A stretch of DNA of 64,000 bases, taken from positions 231,399 through 295,398 of the forward strand of contig CDMY01000531.1 in NCBI GenBank assembly GCA_001179505.1, written 5' to 3'. Source of the stretch: Vitrella brassicaformis (lineage: Eukaryota; Sar; Vitrellaceae). The stretch's first letter is position 1. Every line of letters begins with the position of its first letter. The notes beneath the pieces were generated by a model. It was given only the letters and a program-made list of their open reading frames with translations, was not told the origin of the DNA and made no database searches. Shown here piece after piece: positions 21,826 through 34,200 of the stretch. The translations under genes and the position numbers were made by a program.

Positions 21826-22522
21826 TTCATGTTGCGCGTCAATCCATTCAGTCAGTCACTCAGCCATCAATTGCCTCCGCTCACACATTCCTGCGTGAGT
21901 TGTGTTTGGCGTAGAGGTAAGCCAACGCTCTTGGAAGGGGGCCGTTCTGTAGATGCTCCTTCGTCACAGCCGCTCTCTCGGTGTGGTGCTCCTGCTTGAA
22001 GCGGCCGTCCCCTTTGCTGCTGATGTTGGTGGTGGCCATTGTGGTTGTGGTTGTGGATGCTGACTCGTCACTCGCCGCAGCACCCTCCGACACATCAGAC
22101 TGAGGAAACACACATCACATTCATTCATTCATTCATTCATGTGTGTCGTGAGTGAGAGGTTCATGGACTTACTTGTTGGCCATTGTCGTCTTCGTCACGT
22201 GTCTCATGTTTGTCGGCGCCCGCCACATCCTCAAGCTGACATCACAAAGACATCCATCACACATAGAGTTTGGTTTGTGCGTCTCCTTGCCTGTGTGTGC
22301 ACACCTGGCTGTTGACGTTGTCTATGATGCGGTTATTCTTGGTCGTGCCATCGTCTTCACCATCGCCCTCTTGCTGCGCACTGCCCTCCACTGCTGTCGG
22401 TGGCATCAATCCGTCGGTGGCCAACAGAGACCCGGCCACCGGGTCACTGCCACTCACACTCGCGGCGGGTGTGTCGATCTGCCGGAACGACATCGGGCGC
22501 TGGACAGTGTAAGGCGAGGGGT
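21694..22522. repeat. Direct repeat unit 1 (duplicate of 26106-27173)
   Basis: Begins with TGGAGACCTGTCATG-type sequence and includes the CACACTTCATGTTGCGCGTC block, then the 3' half of the gene that is intact at 26349-27678. The match stops abruptly near 22522. The first part overlaps the end of the inverted-repeat arm, so the two repeats share a segment. Confidence 0.8.
21881..22522 (-). pseudogene. 5'-truncated copy of the 26349-27678 gene
   Basis: Three exons matching the intact gene are present on the minus strand: 21881 to about 22099 (SDVSEGAAASDESAS to a stop), about 22173-22235 (LEDVAGADK) and the 3' part of the large exon (about 22304-22522, MSFRQIDTPAAS). Sequence identity ends inside that large exon, so the N-terminal half and start codon are missing. 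The frame is still open. It is probably a dead fragment unless a new upstream exon supplies a start. Confidence 0.7.
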
Positions 22523-22977
22523 CAGTCTGTCTCTGTCAGTGGAGAGGGGTACAGACTGACAGATGGATGGATGGATGGAGGGGCGTGACATTGGTGTGGT
22601 GCACTTTCTGATCCATCGATTCAGTGGGCACACATTACATTGAAGAGCAGCCAGGCACAAGCAGGTCACCAACACAAACATCACGCGCCAAGTCGGGTCG
22701 AGCAATGCACTGCATCTACACTCTACAAAAGTATGTGTAGCATGGCATTGCAGCCGTGGATGAGTGCCGGCTGTCTGTGTCAGTCTGTCCTCCACCTATG
22801 CATCCCGCTACCAGCTGCTGCTCCCTGATGCGGCACTCCATTCCTCCATGCAGACCCCCACCCACAGCTGCCGTCAAATCTGACAACAGCCACAGGGAGG
22901 GAGACAGTTGGTGACGCGCCGCGCCCATTTGTCGTTCGGTCTTCTCACCTATCCTAAGCCATTCATTTGACGGACGG
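22523..22977. other. Spacer after the truncated copy
   Basis: Contains a GATG microsatellite and no supported exon. It is the 3' flank of the F-box-like gene, which ends at 22978. Confidence 0.4.
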
Positions 22978-25900
22978 TCACGTCCGACGCTCGACACACA
23001 GCCCGTCGCCATCCAAGCTGAACTTGTATGGGCTGCCGCTGAAGTTGAGCCCAATCTGCTCAGCCAGGAACCGCCGCTCGAAGTCGGTGCTCAGGCCGTC
23101 GGCGTCGTCGCTGAAGTGTACTTGGGTCTTCTTGTGGCCCTGTCATCCATTCGACCAACACGACAGTGAGCGCAAACGCATTGCCCGGCAGTTTGTGTGT
23201 GGGTGGCGTGTGGAGCACCTTGAGCTCTTTGCTGAATGAGGCCACTGCGGCCATCACGTGCCGGTAGAACTTCTTCAAATGGTGACCCGCTACATCGCCT
23301 ACAGTGAATGAACACAAACACAATACACACAGACACAGACGCCATGCCTGCTGGCTCTACGAGACAACCCCCATCACCCNNNNNNNNNNNNNNNNNNNNN
23401 NNNNNNNNNNNNNNNNNNNNNNNNNNNNNNNNNNNNNNNNNNNNNNNNNNNNNNNNNNNNNNNNNNNNNNNNNNNNNNNNNNNNNNNNNNNNNNNNNNNN
23501 NNNNNNNNNNNNNNNNNNNNNNNNNNNNNNNNNNNNNNNNNNNNNNNNNNNNNNNNNNNNNNNNNNNNNNNNNNNNNNNNNNNNNNNNNNNNNNNNNNNN
23601 NNNNNNNNNNNNNNNNNNNNNNNNNNNNNNNNNNNNNNNNNNNNNNNNNNNNNNNNNNNNNNNNNNNNNNNNNNNNNNNCCCCCCCCCCCCCCCCTCACC
23701 AGACACATGGATCTCTACTTCCTCGATCGGCGGCAGCTTCTCGTTGCTGGCCGGCCCCCACAGGCACGGGCTGTCGCGGGCGTGCACAGGCTCGAGGAAT
23801 GCATTCGCTGGCAGAAACATCTCCACCGACAGGCTCCTCTCCCGCCCCTTGCTGACCAGCGCCGTCTGCAGCCGCTCGAGGAACACCCAAACATCACCAG
23901 CCGGCGCGTCCAGCACCTCGTCGTAGTCTCCTGCCTTGAAGTGAGACAGGCTGGGCATGTGAGCGGCGATCTCGACCGCCCGCTTCTTCTTGGCCTCATC
24001 GTCGAGGGCGTCGTCCAGCAGCTGCAGTATGGAGGCGATGCCGAATGTGTCGTCCGAGAAGGCAGCAGGGATGGCCTCGTCCCGTCCGCTGTACATCACG
24101 GTGCCGGCCGTGGTGGCGGACTCGTTGATGAGCTTCTGGACGGTTGGGGTGCCGGTGCTGCTGCGCGAGAGGAGCTCAGCGTAGATGTCTCTATCCCCGT
24201 CACAGTCACCCACAACGCGCTCCCGCAATGCATCTCGATGCGCGACGGCCTCGCTGCAGCAAAGCACCAAAGGACGACCACATCTGGTGTGCCGATCCCT
24301 CCTCTTCTCATTTGTCCTTACACGAGCACTGCGGCCCTCTGCACTTTCTCCCAGTGCCCGTCTGAGTTGCTCAGAATAGTGGCTAGGTCGATCTCGAGCT
24401 CTCGGATGGACTGCCTGACGCCCCTCGCCACCAGCACCTCGCGCAGCATGTCGATCTCGGCGGGGCTGCTCCGACCGATCCAGACGCCTCGCAGTGTGCG
24501 GAGCGCCGCCAACGAGCGCCCGTCGGCGGGCAGGACACTCAGCACATCGGCCGCCACCCTCCCGGTGCTCAGCCACCGGAGGTGTCCTTCGGTGAGGTCG
24601 AGCACCTCAATGGTCTGACAGTCGCCGAGCCATACCTTGGCACCCACCACCCCTGACGCAGCATGAAGGCTTTGGGTGATGAGCGTCTTGACAGCGGGCG
24701 TGCGCCACTGGCGACCCACGCGAGCCGACAGGCACTCGCTGGGTATTTTGTCGACCGTCTTGAGTGCCGGCAGATGGATGGGGGCGGTGGGGGCAGGGAG
24801 GGGGAGGTCAGATGATGGGGGAGGGCGAGGGATGTCCACGCTGTCGTCGAGCCTGACGGCCTCGAATGACATCACCTCCAATGTGCCCTTGTCATCGTCT
24901 TGTCGTGGCGCAGCAGCTGTCCCCTCCCCTCCTTCCCCGTCCTCCTTCTCCTTCTCCTTCTCCTCCTCCTCCTCCCTCTCCCGTTCTTCTTCTCTGCGAT
25001 GGCCGCCCGGCCACGCCCGTGACCCTCCACCACGGCGACCCAGGTGCCGCGACACCAGCCCTCTCGATAAGCGGGATGGCGGTGCCTGATCTCTCGGACA
25101 TTGGTCGCTCTCTGCCCCCACTTGTGCGCCACAGCCAGCGGCATGGTCTCCCACATTCGCCGCGCCGTGTCGTCCTCACAGTCGATCGTGATGTTGGTGT
25201 AGTTGGCGGCCGACTGGTTGAAGAGGGGCGTGCCGAGGGGCCGGCGGTAGCGGGTCAGCTCCCATGGCTGCAGGTGGCCGTACACGTTGGCCAACTCGTC
25301 ACGCGACAGACGGTGACGAGCCTGAAATGAAAAACAGAGAGGACAACCAAACGTGACGGGCTGACAGCATCACACTCATCGCCGCGCGTTGCTAACCGGA
25401 CTTTGGCTCACGGGTGGATTGTTGCCGCTTCTATGAATCCAACGATAGGACGGACTTCTCACCACAGGCGCCTGCAATGCAATAAGACAACACGACAGCC
25501 ACAAGAAGGCAGAGGGCGGATCCATGCACAGACGACGATTGACGGCCACGCACCTCACCCCACCTGTGGCTCTGTGTGTGCCGCTCCCGATGCGGCAGCG
25601 GCGTCGGTGGGTGGGATGGGCGCATCTACAGCTACAGCACCGGTGAGGCTGGGCCCTCCCTGCTGGAGCCGGCTCGCGAGGGTGCTCAGCAGTGGGGCTA
25701 TCGGGCCCAGCTGATGATTCACCAGCAAAGGACGCAGTGAGCGGCTCCTCGGCAGTGTTTCTCAGCCAGCCAGTATAACCCACCTGCGCGGCGATGGCAG
25801 CGGGATCTTGGTTGAGGAGCAGCTCCAGGCTGTCCTTGACGGCACGAGCATTCGCAACAGACTGAACGGAGGGAGAACCAAACACATCATCAAAGAGGAG

Positions 25901-25991
25901 ATTGAGAGGAGAAATCAAAAGATGGATCCTCTGCTCTGCCCTCTGAGCCTCTGAGCCCTCGAGTGTCTGAACTCACCTGATTGACGTCCAT
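22978..25991 (-). CDS. Unknown large protein with F-box-like segment (contains assembly gap)
   Basis: The start is a 15-nt exon MDVNQ (25977-25991), then 25784-25861 (SVANARAVKDSLELLL), 25564-25710 (LGPIAPLLSTLASRLQQ), possibly a 9-nt microexon near 25462, and an exon from about 25321 with LSRDELANVYGHLQPWEL, resembling an F-box first helix. After a Glu/Lys-rich tract comes VKTLITQSLHAAS and a leucine-rich segment to 24319, then about 23697-24254 (DDTFGIASILQLLDDALDD). Past the gap are HHLKKFYRHVMAAVASF (about 23160-23296) and a last exon ending GLCVERRT. The frame changes between the F-box-like part and the Glu-rich part (25150-24950) and I could not place an intron that explains it. A substrate-adaptor role is only a guess. 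Confidence 0.5.
23380..23679. other. Assembly gap (300 N) followed by poly-C
   Basis: Exactly 300 unknown bases, followed by a run of 16 C. The gap falls within the coding region or an intron of the F-box-like gene. Its true length is unknown and the poly-C may be a sequencing stall. Confidence 0.99.
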
Positions 25992-26105
25992 GGCGGACCA
26001 GCGACGTGTGCTGGCGAGGGAAAACCGGACACAGAGCTATCAAGCAACAAAGGCCTTCCCCCCCCCCCCTTTTTTTAGCTCGCAGAGGCAATGACCTCGT
26101 CGTTG

Positions 26106-27173
26106 CCTGTCACATTTGGATGGATGGAGACTTGTCATGCGTGTGGCTGCTGGATGGGTGACGGTCTGCTCGACCGATGCACATTCATTCATTCTTGCAC
26201 TAATTTGTGTTCTGTCGACCGACCGATGCGACAGTCTGGTGTTTTCTCATGCAATGGACTGACTCATTTTCTCATTCATGAGAATACACACACTTCATGT
26301 TGCGCGTCAATCCATTCAGTCAGTTACTCAGCCATCAACTGCCTCCGCTCACACATTCCTGCGTGAGGTGTGTTTGGCGTAGAGGTAAGCCAACGCTCTT
26401 GGGAGGGGGCCGTTCTGTAGATGCTCCTTCGTCACAGCCGCTCTCTCGGTGTGGTGCTCCTGCTTGAAGCGGCCGTCCCCTTTGCTGCTGATGTTGGTGG
26501 TGGCCATTGTGGTTGTGGTTGTGGATGCTGACTCGTCACTCGCCGCAGCACCCTCCGACACATCAGACTGAGGAAACACATGCACGGCGGCACGGCTCTC
26601 TGTGTGTCTGTGTATCTCTGTGTGTCTGTGTGGCTGAGGGTAGTGAGTGCATCCTTTATCGAAAATTACTGTGTGGTGTGCTGCGCTGTGTGTTCCTAGT
26701 AGGCACATTAGAAGCGATTTCCACACATACACCCACACACGAGGCAAAGGGCACCGCAGACACCACACATCACATTCATTCATTCATTCATGTGTGTCGT
26801 GAGTGAGAGGTTCATGGACTTACTTGTTGGCCATTGTCGTCTTCGTCACGTGTCTCTTGTTTGTCGGCGCCCGCCACATCCTCAAGCTGACATCACAACA
26901 CATCCATCACACATAGAGTTTGGTTTGTGCGTCTCCTTGCCTGTGTGTGCACACCTGGCTGATGACGTTGTCTATGATGCCGTTATTCTTGGTCGTGCCA
27001 TCGTCTTCACCATCGCCCTCTTGCTGCTCACTGCGCTCCACTGCTGTCGATGGCATCAATCCGTCGGTGGCCAACAGAGAGCCGGCCACCGGGTCACTGC
27101 CACTCTCACTCGCGGCGGGTGTGTCGATCTGCCGGAACGACATTGGGCGCTGGACGGTGTAACGCGAGGGGCT
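26106..27173. repeat. Direct repeat unit 2 (source copy of 21694-22522)
   Basis: Same order as unit 1: the GGATGGAGACTTGTCATG block, the AGAATACACACACTTCATG block, then the 3' half of the minus-strand gene. This unit is longer because of extra bases around 26150-26230 and an insertion of roughly 200 bases in an intron (about 26580-26765). Confidence 0.8.
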
Positions 27174-27678
27174 GTATTGGGTGGGGCCGAGGTTGAGGTT
27201 GAGTTGGTTCTGCCCGGGCGCCGGTTGCGTCATGACGCCACTCGGAGGCATCATGCCCATGCTCGAGGCAGAGAGGGAGGGTGGGACGGCGGGGACGAAG
27301 AGAGGGGCTCCGTGCATGCTCCAGACATTGCCGCTTCGCTGCCTGAGTCTTGCCTGCTCGGCAATTGCGTCCTCCATCCCTTCGACCTGTCGACGAACTT
27401 CGTGGCGCAGCTGATTCACATGATCAGATAGAGACACAGAGAGTTACATAGTTCACACAAAAGTGTGTGTCTGAGTGTGTCGCTGACCTCCTCGCGCAGA
27501 CGATTGAGCTCCTGCTTCTCAAACTTCCTACACACACATGCAACCAAACACTAAGTGAACCTGTCTGTCTGCCTGTCTGTCTGTCTGTCTGTTTCTCAAT
27601 GAGCCTCTCTGTCTGTGTGTCTGTGTGTCTGTCTGATTGATTGATTGAATGATTGTCTCACCATTTCTTCGAAGGCAT
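26349..27678 (-). CDS. Unknown Ser/Thr-rich protein (intact copy)
   Basis: Five exons in phase: 27662-27678 (MPSKKW), 27488-27527 (KFEKQELNRLREE), 26955-27410, 26824-26886, 26349-26567, for 264 residues. The N-terminus is a short coiled coil (LRHEVRRQVEGMEDAIAEQA). The middle is Pro/Gln/Asn-rich (MTQPAPGQNQLNLNLGP). The C-terminal half is acidic and Ser/Thr-rich with a TTTTT run, ending LPRALAYLYAKH and a basic tail. I do not recognise the family. The last intron carries an insertion absent from the truncated copy at 21881-22522. Confidence 0.7.
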
Positions 27679-28259
27679 AATTTTGAGGTCGATGTTGGAG
27701 GGAGGCTGCTGGCACGACACACACCAAGGACCGGCCAGCAACGCCAACACACACAGCAAAGTCAGCGTCATCGTGCAGGCGCCCGTGGTTGGTTGATTGA
27801 TCGTCAGCCCGTCACTCAGTCACTGAGTCACTCAGTCAGTCACTCAGCCGATGAACGATGAAACAGAGCGAGGCAGATCGTTACACATACATGTGCCCAC
27901 ATACATAATGATGCATACGTCATGACGTATATGTATCGTCTGTACATACATACATAAACGATACATGCGACGATTGACTCGGTGCGTCTGCAAACAAACA
28001 AACAAACGAACGATTTGCATCTGAGTCAGAGATTCGTTTGTTTTCTCTGACCCAGAGGCAAATCGTTCGTTTGTTTGTTTGCAGACCGTCGTATACGTAT
28101 CGATATCGATGCACACGTCATTCGATCAGTTACTCGCGTTCCTTGACACGCCGGGCGAGCAGACGGCAGCGGTCTTCAGCCACGCGCTCGGCCATGCACT
28201 CGTCAAGGTCACAGAGCTCGCCACGTTCCAATCGCAGGCTGACTGGGCACTACCATCAC
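27679..28259. other. Intergenic region with palindromic element
   Basis: Immediately upstream of the 27678 start codon is the block GTCGATGTTGGAGGGAGGC, shared with both inverted-repeat arms. The region has tandem GTCACTCAGTCA units (about 27810-27850) and the strong hairpin at 27984-28089. A plus-strand ORF from ATG 28109 (81 codons, MHTSFDQLLAFLDTPGEQ) runs into the 3' end of the WD40 gene; I cannot say whether it is real. Confidence 0.5.
27984..28089. repeat. Long near-perfect hairpin
   Basis: The left arm (about 27984-28032) reads GTCTGCAAACAAACAAAC and then GAACGATTTGC; the right arm (about 28043-28089) is its reverse complement with few mismatches. Arms are about 46-48 bases, with a loop of about 10. 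Flanking CGTATATGTATCG and CGTATACGTATCG blocks extend the symmetry weakly. Confidence 0.85.
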
Positions 28260-31200
28260 TCAATACGAAAGAAGGGGTTTCGCTTGTTCAATCGATCTCG
28301 GCACCACACCCACGCCGCAATACGCGCACAGCCCGCCAGCGGGAGAGATAACATTCGATGAGTACGTTGCGTCACACACAGGGCACCTCCGAACATCCTC
28401 AGGCAGCTCCAGCCTCAGCGTCAGGCTGCACAGGGCCACCCTCCCACCGCATGAGTGACACCGCCACGCCAGGGCGGACAGGAACCCGTTGCAGCGAGGG
28501 TTTGGGCACACGCCGGAGAGGAATGACTCAGTGCCGCTCCTCTGTGATGCGATAACCCCTCTCAGCCACTCAATGCGGCTCCTGACAGCATGCATACCCA
28601 CCTCTCACCGTCATGTCTGTGCGTGCAGCTTATGTGTGTGTTCACCCTTCATCTGGCGACAGGTATCGAGCGTATTCCTTGCCCAGGAGGATGGCGGCGA
28701 TCTTGTCAGCAGCAGCCATGTCACCCTGCCGGAATGTCATGACGACCGCCTGTTTGCCGAAGGCAGCCGCATGGCGACTCGCCACGGGCACGCGGAGCAG
28801 AGCCACCCACAACGCTGCTACCTTCTCGGTGGGCTCGTCCATTGCACTCCACACCTGCACACACCCAGACAGACAGGCATTGTGGATGGATGGATGGATA
28901 TGTCAAAGTCGCTGTGTGCCGGTTCACCTGTGCTGTGAGTAGAACCCTCGACACGAGAAGGTAGTTCGTTGCGACCCGGAAGCGGCTCCTTATCTGCTCG
29001 GGGGGCGCCAACTGGGCGGCCATTGGCGGCAGGAGAGGGTCACTCGGCTCGACGACCAGATACCCCGCCGACTGAACGAACGTCACCAGCGCACCCACCG
29101 TCGCTTGCAACAGCTCCGTTGCCTTCTCGACTTGCCGCGCATCGAAAGCCTCAAGCGCTCCGTGGAGGAAGGAGTCAACCATGGGCAGCACTGAAGTGCT
29201 GAGGGCCTGCACGTTCGGGTGGTCCACGATGACGTCCTTGCCGACGAGCACGTGGTCGAACTCCAGCCCCAGCCCCTCCTTGGCGAATCGCTTGAGGCGG
29301 TCGGGCTGCAACTCCTCTGCAGGGGCGATCGACTCGATGATTTCGCGCTGCTCGCCCTCTGTGACCTGAAACGCTGGCAGTGACTCCTCCTCTTCAGGCT
29401 CGTGTGCCGGCGCCTCAGTCGTCACGACTCCATTCTCCTTGGGTGATGGCTCGGCGGGCACGGCAGGCGCAGCAGGCATGCTCTGGGTGAAGTTGAAGCT
29501 GTCCAGCGGCCCGGGCTCTTGACGCTCCTCTTCCGGCCAGCCAGCGTCCCAACCACCGATGGCCCATGGCTCCTCTCCCCCTGTCGACTCCTTCCGCATC
29601 TCCACAGCCACATCCTCCAGCGTCGTGGGCTCCTCAGCCTCCTCAATGGGCTCGATTTCATGGCCCCCCCGCGACTCAGGAGAGACCGGCAGCTCCTCTC
29701 GTGACGACTGCGACTTGCTCGACGTCGACACGAATGACATCTGCTTGCGCCTCCTCGTGGTTGCCCGAGGGCCCCTGGCTGCCGCCTTGCTGCGGCGGGA
29801 GGCTCTCTCCGCGTCGACTGACTTCTCCGTTGGTGGCGCAAGGGAGAAGCTGACCAGGGGAGGGGGCGGGATGACGGCAGATGTGTCGGCAGGCCCCTTC
29901 AGGCGCTCGCCTTGTGACCGTATCCTGAACGAGGATAAAACAAGAAAGAAGGGCACAATGAGGTTCTCGCATGCTGCCGCCTGCCGCTTCTGTGATGCCC
30001 CTACTTGATCTTCTTGAAGCGCGACGCGGCTGCATCCTCCGTCGCACATGACAGCACGCGACCTCGCTGCTCGTCGATCACACCCACAGGCCTGCAGAAG
30101 AAGGATGACATAACGCACACGACAGCGGTCCATCGCTGCACATATCTTGGCTCCAGGCTGACCTGCAAAAGCCGAAGACCCGTATCTCTGCGGCATCGAA
30201 AGCGTCTCCCTCACCCCCGATGGCCAGATCAGCCCCTTTCTCCACCATCGGCCCAGAATCCTTGGGCAAGTGGACGCAAAAGTCAGCGGCGTCGTGGGTC
30301 GGGGATCCGCCCAGCCTGAAGGTGAGGGACTTGGCAGCGTCGGAGCAGATGACGGCCAGGTGGAACCACTGGCCTTCTGGGATGGGAGGCCCCTTTGGAG
30401 ATGAAAGCTCAGCCGAAGACGACTTGAGTGTGAAGGTGGTGCCTGCTGCCGCAAGAACGCACGAGATGCGGAATGAGGAGTCGCGGGAAAGAGGAGAGAT
30501 GGTGCTTGGGGACGCCTTCACCCTGACAGACAGGAAGAGAGCAACAATGTAGGTAGACCAAACGCACGCCCACTTCCAATACCTACCTGATCCACATCTC
30601 CAATGTCCACCCTGCCGTGCCCTCTTCACCACCCCGCGAGCACGCGTGCTCAATCTCCTCGGCGGCAGCGTGAGCAATGCTCCCAGCTGCCCGCGAGCCG
30701 CCAACAAGGTCCAGTGTTGCATCACCATGCTGCGACTCCAGACCAAGGGCCTGGCCCTTGCCGAGCGTCACAGCCCACCCTGGTGGCGCGCCCGTGCCCC
30801 ACTCGTCCTCGAACTCCACCGGTTCGCCGCTGCTGAGGGCCTCATGCCAGAACTGGCCGGCTGCGAGTGCCTTTCGGACGGCTGCCCGGCGGCCGCATTT
30901 GCTGCTGTCGTTGACGGTGTCGCCCTCGCCCTCGGCGCACCGCCAGTAGAGTAGGAGGCCGGGGGGGCTGGGGGCGATGACCACCTGGTCGTCAAGTGGA
31001 GCTTGAGACGCCTTGGCAGCATCTTCCGAGGGGCGCTTGCCTGATAGAAAGAATACACTCATAGGGGAATGAGGAACAGATCGCCTTGCGCACCTTGCTG
31101 CCTTTCAGAGACTAGTAGCGTGGCGACCGTCTTACGGGCACTCGGCTGATGATCGAGAACGGACACAGTAATAGAGAGGTGACTGACTTTGGGTGTGTGC

Positions 31201-34200
31201 ATAACTTTGTTGAAGTACCTGGGGTGTGGTCATGCCGAGATGCTCCTTAATGGACGAGGGCAAGAAGGGCGCGATCTGGCCCTCTCGCGTCATCAAGAGC
31301 ACCGGTGTAGTCTGAACATATGACACAGCACAGATGAAAACATAACATGCAACGCTGCTCCCTGCACGGCCCATTGCCCACCTGCTGTGCGGGCCTCAGA
31401 GGTGTCCTCAGCTGAGCGACGTCCGGCAGCGATCCAGTGCTGGAACTCCGCCCGCTGGCCGCCAGTTCTCTCACCAACACCTCCACAAAGGGATCCCTCC
31501 TCACGCCGAACACGTCCAGTGGCAGCCGGCGACTCGTGAACACCCGGTCCAGCATATTATACGGGGGCTGAGGTAGGGATGCCAGCCGATGGGGCGATAG
31601 CAGAGGGTCTGTGTGGTGGGTCAAGGCCGCTTCCAGGACGCTATCTACGGGCAGCAAGCTGCTGTACGGCAAGAGCAGGCGCAACCCTAGCTGGGCGGCC
31701 GTCTCGTCAGCCGCGCCACCCTCGGGATCACCTCTCATAGACCGAATGCACGCCAGCAAGCGCTCACGTCCTCCTTCTTGCAACGGACCGGCCATCCTCA
31801 CCAGTGCGGTCAAGAGGGCTCGCATAGTGGTGCCGGTTGTGTCCTCGGTGACCAGCTTGCGGATCACTGCTCGGACGGCGCCTTCATCAATCCTCTGGTA
31901 CTGCTCTCGCTGCTTCTTGGTCAGTGGCGCGTGTGACGTCACGTCGGCCCCCATCCCGAACATCAGCCCGACGGCGTGTGCGAGTGCAGTGCTCTCGGGG
32001 TCTGCCGCCCTTTCCCCCGCCCCTCGCCTCCTGGTGCCTGAAGGAGGTTGTCGGTGGCTGGCGATGGCTTGGGCGACGACAGCCTCACCATCACTTCTCC
32101 ATTGTGGCGGGGGCACAAGAGTAGCCAGACTGTCCCATAATGGGGGGACGGCTGATGCTGATCCAGATCCAGATGCCGATGCAGACTCGGGTAGAAGGCA
32201 CCGGGGTGTCAGATACGAGACATCGAACGACTTGGTCAGCTGCTCGACCGTCGGCTTGGTCAACACACCCCCCTCACCCTCACTCTCGCGGCCCGCACCC
32301 ACAGCCACCCGCCTCTGCGCCACCCGCATCAAGGTCTCCAGCAAGGCCACCGGCCGAGCAAGCACAATGCCCTTCGGATGGATGCCCCTTGCCCATGACG
32401 CTCCGCCACCGGTGCGCAGCTCTTGGTCAGGGGGATCCTGTCTGAACCGATAGCTGAACAGCAGCAAGCGGTCGGGCAAAGCACCGATGATCAGCGGGGG
32501 GAGCTGCGAACACAGCAGTGGGTGCAAGGGGGGCTGCGTGGGCATTTCGGCGTCTGATGGAGGAATGTCCGTGTCGCAGGTGAAGACTGCAAGGGGCGTC
32601 GCAACAGCCAGGACGGATCCCGAGAGGAGCCAGGTGAGCGAGACGACCCGATCTGTCGGCGACCTGCTGGCGAACATGTCGAGCAGGACGGTGTTGGTCC
32701 AGCGTGTTGGCTTGGAGCCCTCGTCCTGCCGCAGCACCACCACATAACGCGGGGTGGCAAGACCGACCGAGTGGGAGTGCGATGAATCACCTGACAGAGA
32801 AGAGACAACAGGCGAGTCGCTTGATGGGGAAATCGCCTCCGTATGGTGGTTGCTGTTACCCGCATCAGTGGACACCGACCAGCTGAATGAGACCAAGGGG
32901 TGTGCATGAGGAAGGTCATCAGGACACGTGAAGGCTGGAGAGCGGAGCCTGGCTCCACCCTGCGGCCGATGCGTGTCCAGGAAAGACAGCGAGCCATCCT
33001 TGCGCGACCAGACGGCAATCGTGGCACCACCACTGAACGAAAGACACACACACACACACACATGCATATCGCATGAACCGATGTCTGCTGGCCTTGTTGG
33101 TTTGTTGGCCTGTTATGTCAGTCACCTGAGTGGAGTGGGTCGAAGATCGTGAGCCCAAAACGAAAGGTCCTCTCCGTCGGGAGATGCCGCAGCCGACTGG
33201 TCTCCCTGACAAACAAGAAAGCATGTCACAACAATGCCATCACTGCGATTTAGCGATCCAGTGATGCCTTCCTACCAGTGGGAGCACTTCAATGCGGCTT
33301 GAGGGTGGTGCGCTTTCGGGTGCTGCTGGCTTCTTGTCCTTCAACACAGCGATCCCTGTCGGTGCGCCGTCCCATCCACCGACAAGAGCAGCGTCGACGG
33401 CATCTTTCACCCTCAGCAACACGCTCCCCCGATCCACCGCCCACAGCTCTCCCCCTCCCCCCTGCCCCTCCAAAGACACGCCAATTAGAACGTGTGTCGG
33501 GGCCGCCTTGACGCTCCTCGGCCGACAATCCACGATCGACAGCACCCGCACACCAGCTGCACCAGCTGCAGCTGTTGCTGTTGCTGCTGTGGGCAGCCCC
33601 ACCCCGCCGCCGGCAGGGCCGCTGGTGACGTGCTCGAAGGCGGTTTGCGTCTTGCCCGTGACCAGCGAGTATGTCTTGATGCGGCCTTGAGAGAGGTAGA
33701 GAAAGGACGAGGGCGCCTCGATGGAGGGCTTGACCGTCAGCTGGGGGCTGGCGTGTGGGGTGATGGTGAGGAGGCTGTCGACGGACGGCGCGCATGGGAG
33801 GGGCGTGTATGACTGCAAGCAAGGGGAATCACTCACAAAGAGAGCAGGCACTGTTTGGTGGCTTCCTCGAGATCTGACCCGTTCGAATGACGTCCCATGT
33901 GTCAGCGACTGCAGCACGTCCACCACACCAAGACGCCAGAAGCCCGCCTCCGGACCTTCCTTCGCCCGCACAGGCATGGCCACCTGCCACGGACTCAGCC
34001 AGTCGAGCAGACCCCCACCCCGCCGCCCAAATCGCTCAAAAGCAGTGGGAATCACCGCCAGCTCGGCTGACGGCGGCTGACTCAGCGGGTAGAGAGTGCG
34101 ATACCACTGCAGGGTGGCAGGTGGACCGGCAGAAGGCTTCTGCTTTGCCGATGCTGCCGCTGCTGCTGGTGCTGCTCGTGTGGTGGCCACGAGGTGGCCC

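Noticed and set aside
23308-24618. Open frames running through the N gap
   Set aside because: Their length comes from the run of N. Only the minus-strand exon at about 23697-24254 has coding character and splice sites.
28109-28351. Plus-strand 81-codon ORF with protein-like composition
   Set aside because: It overlaps the antisense 3' end of the WD40 gene, and no splice partner or homologue was found; kept only as a remark in the intergenic entry.
31611-32453. Long plus-strand open frame of 280 codons
   Set aside because: It is the antisense shadow of the big exon of the WD40 gene, whose minus-strand frame is longer, conserved in style and fits the splice phases.
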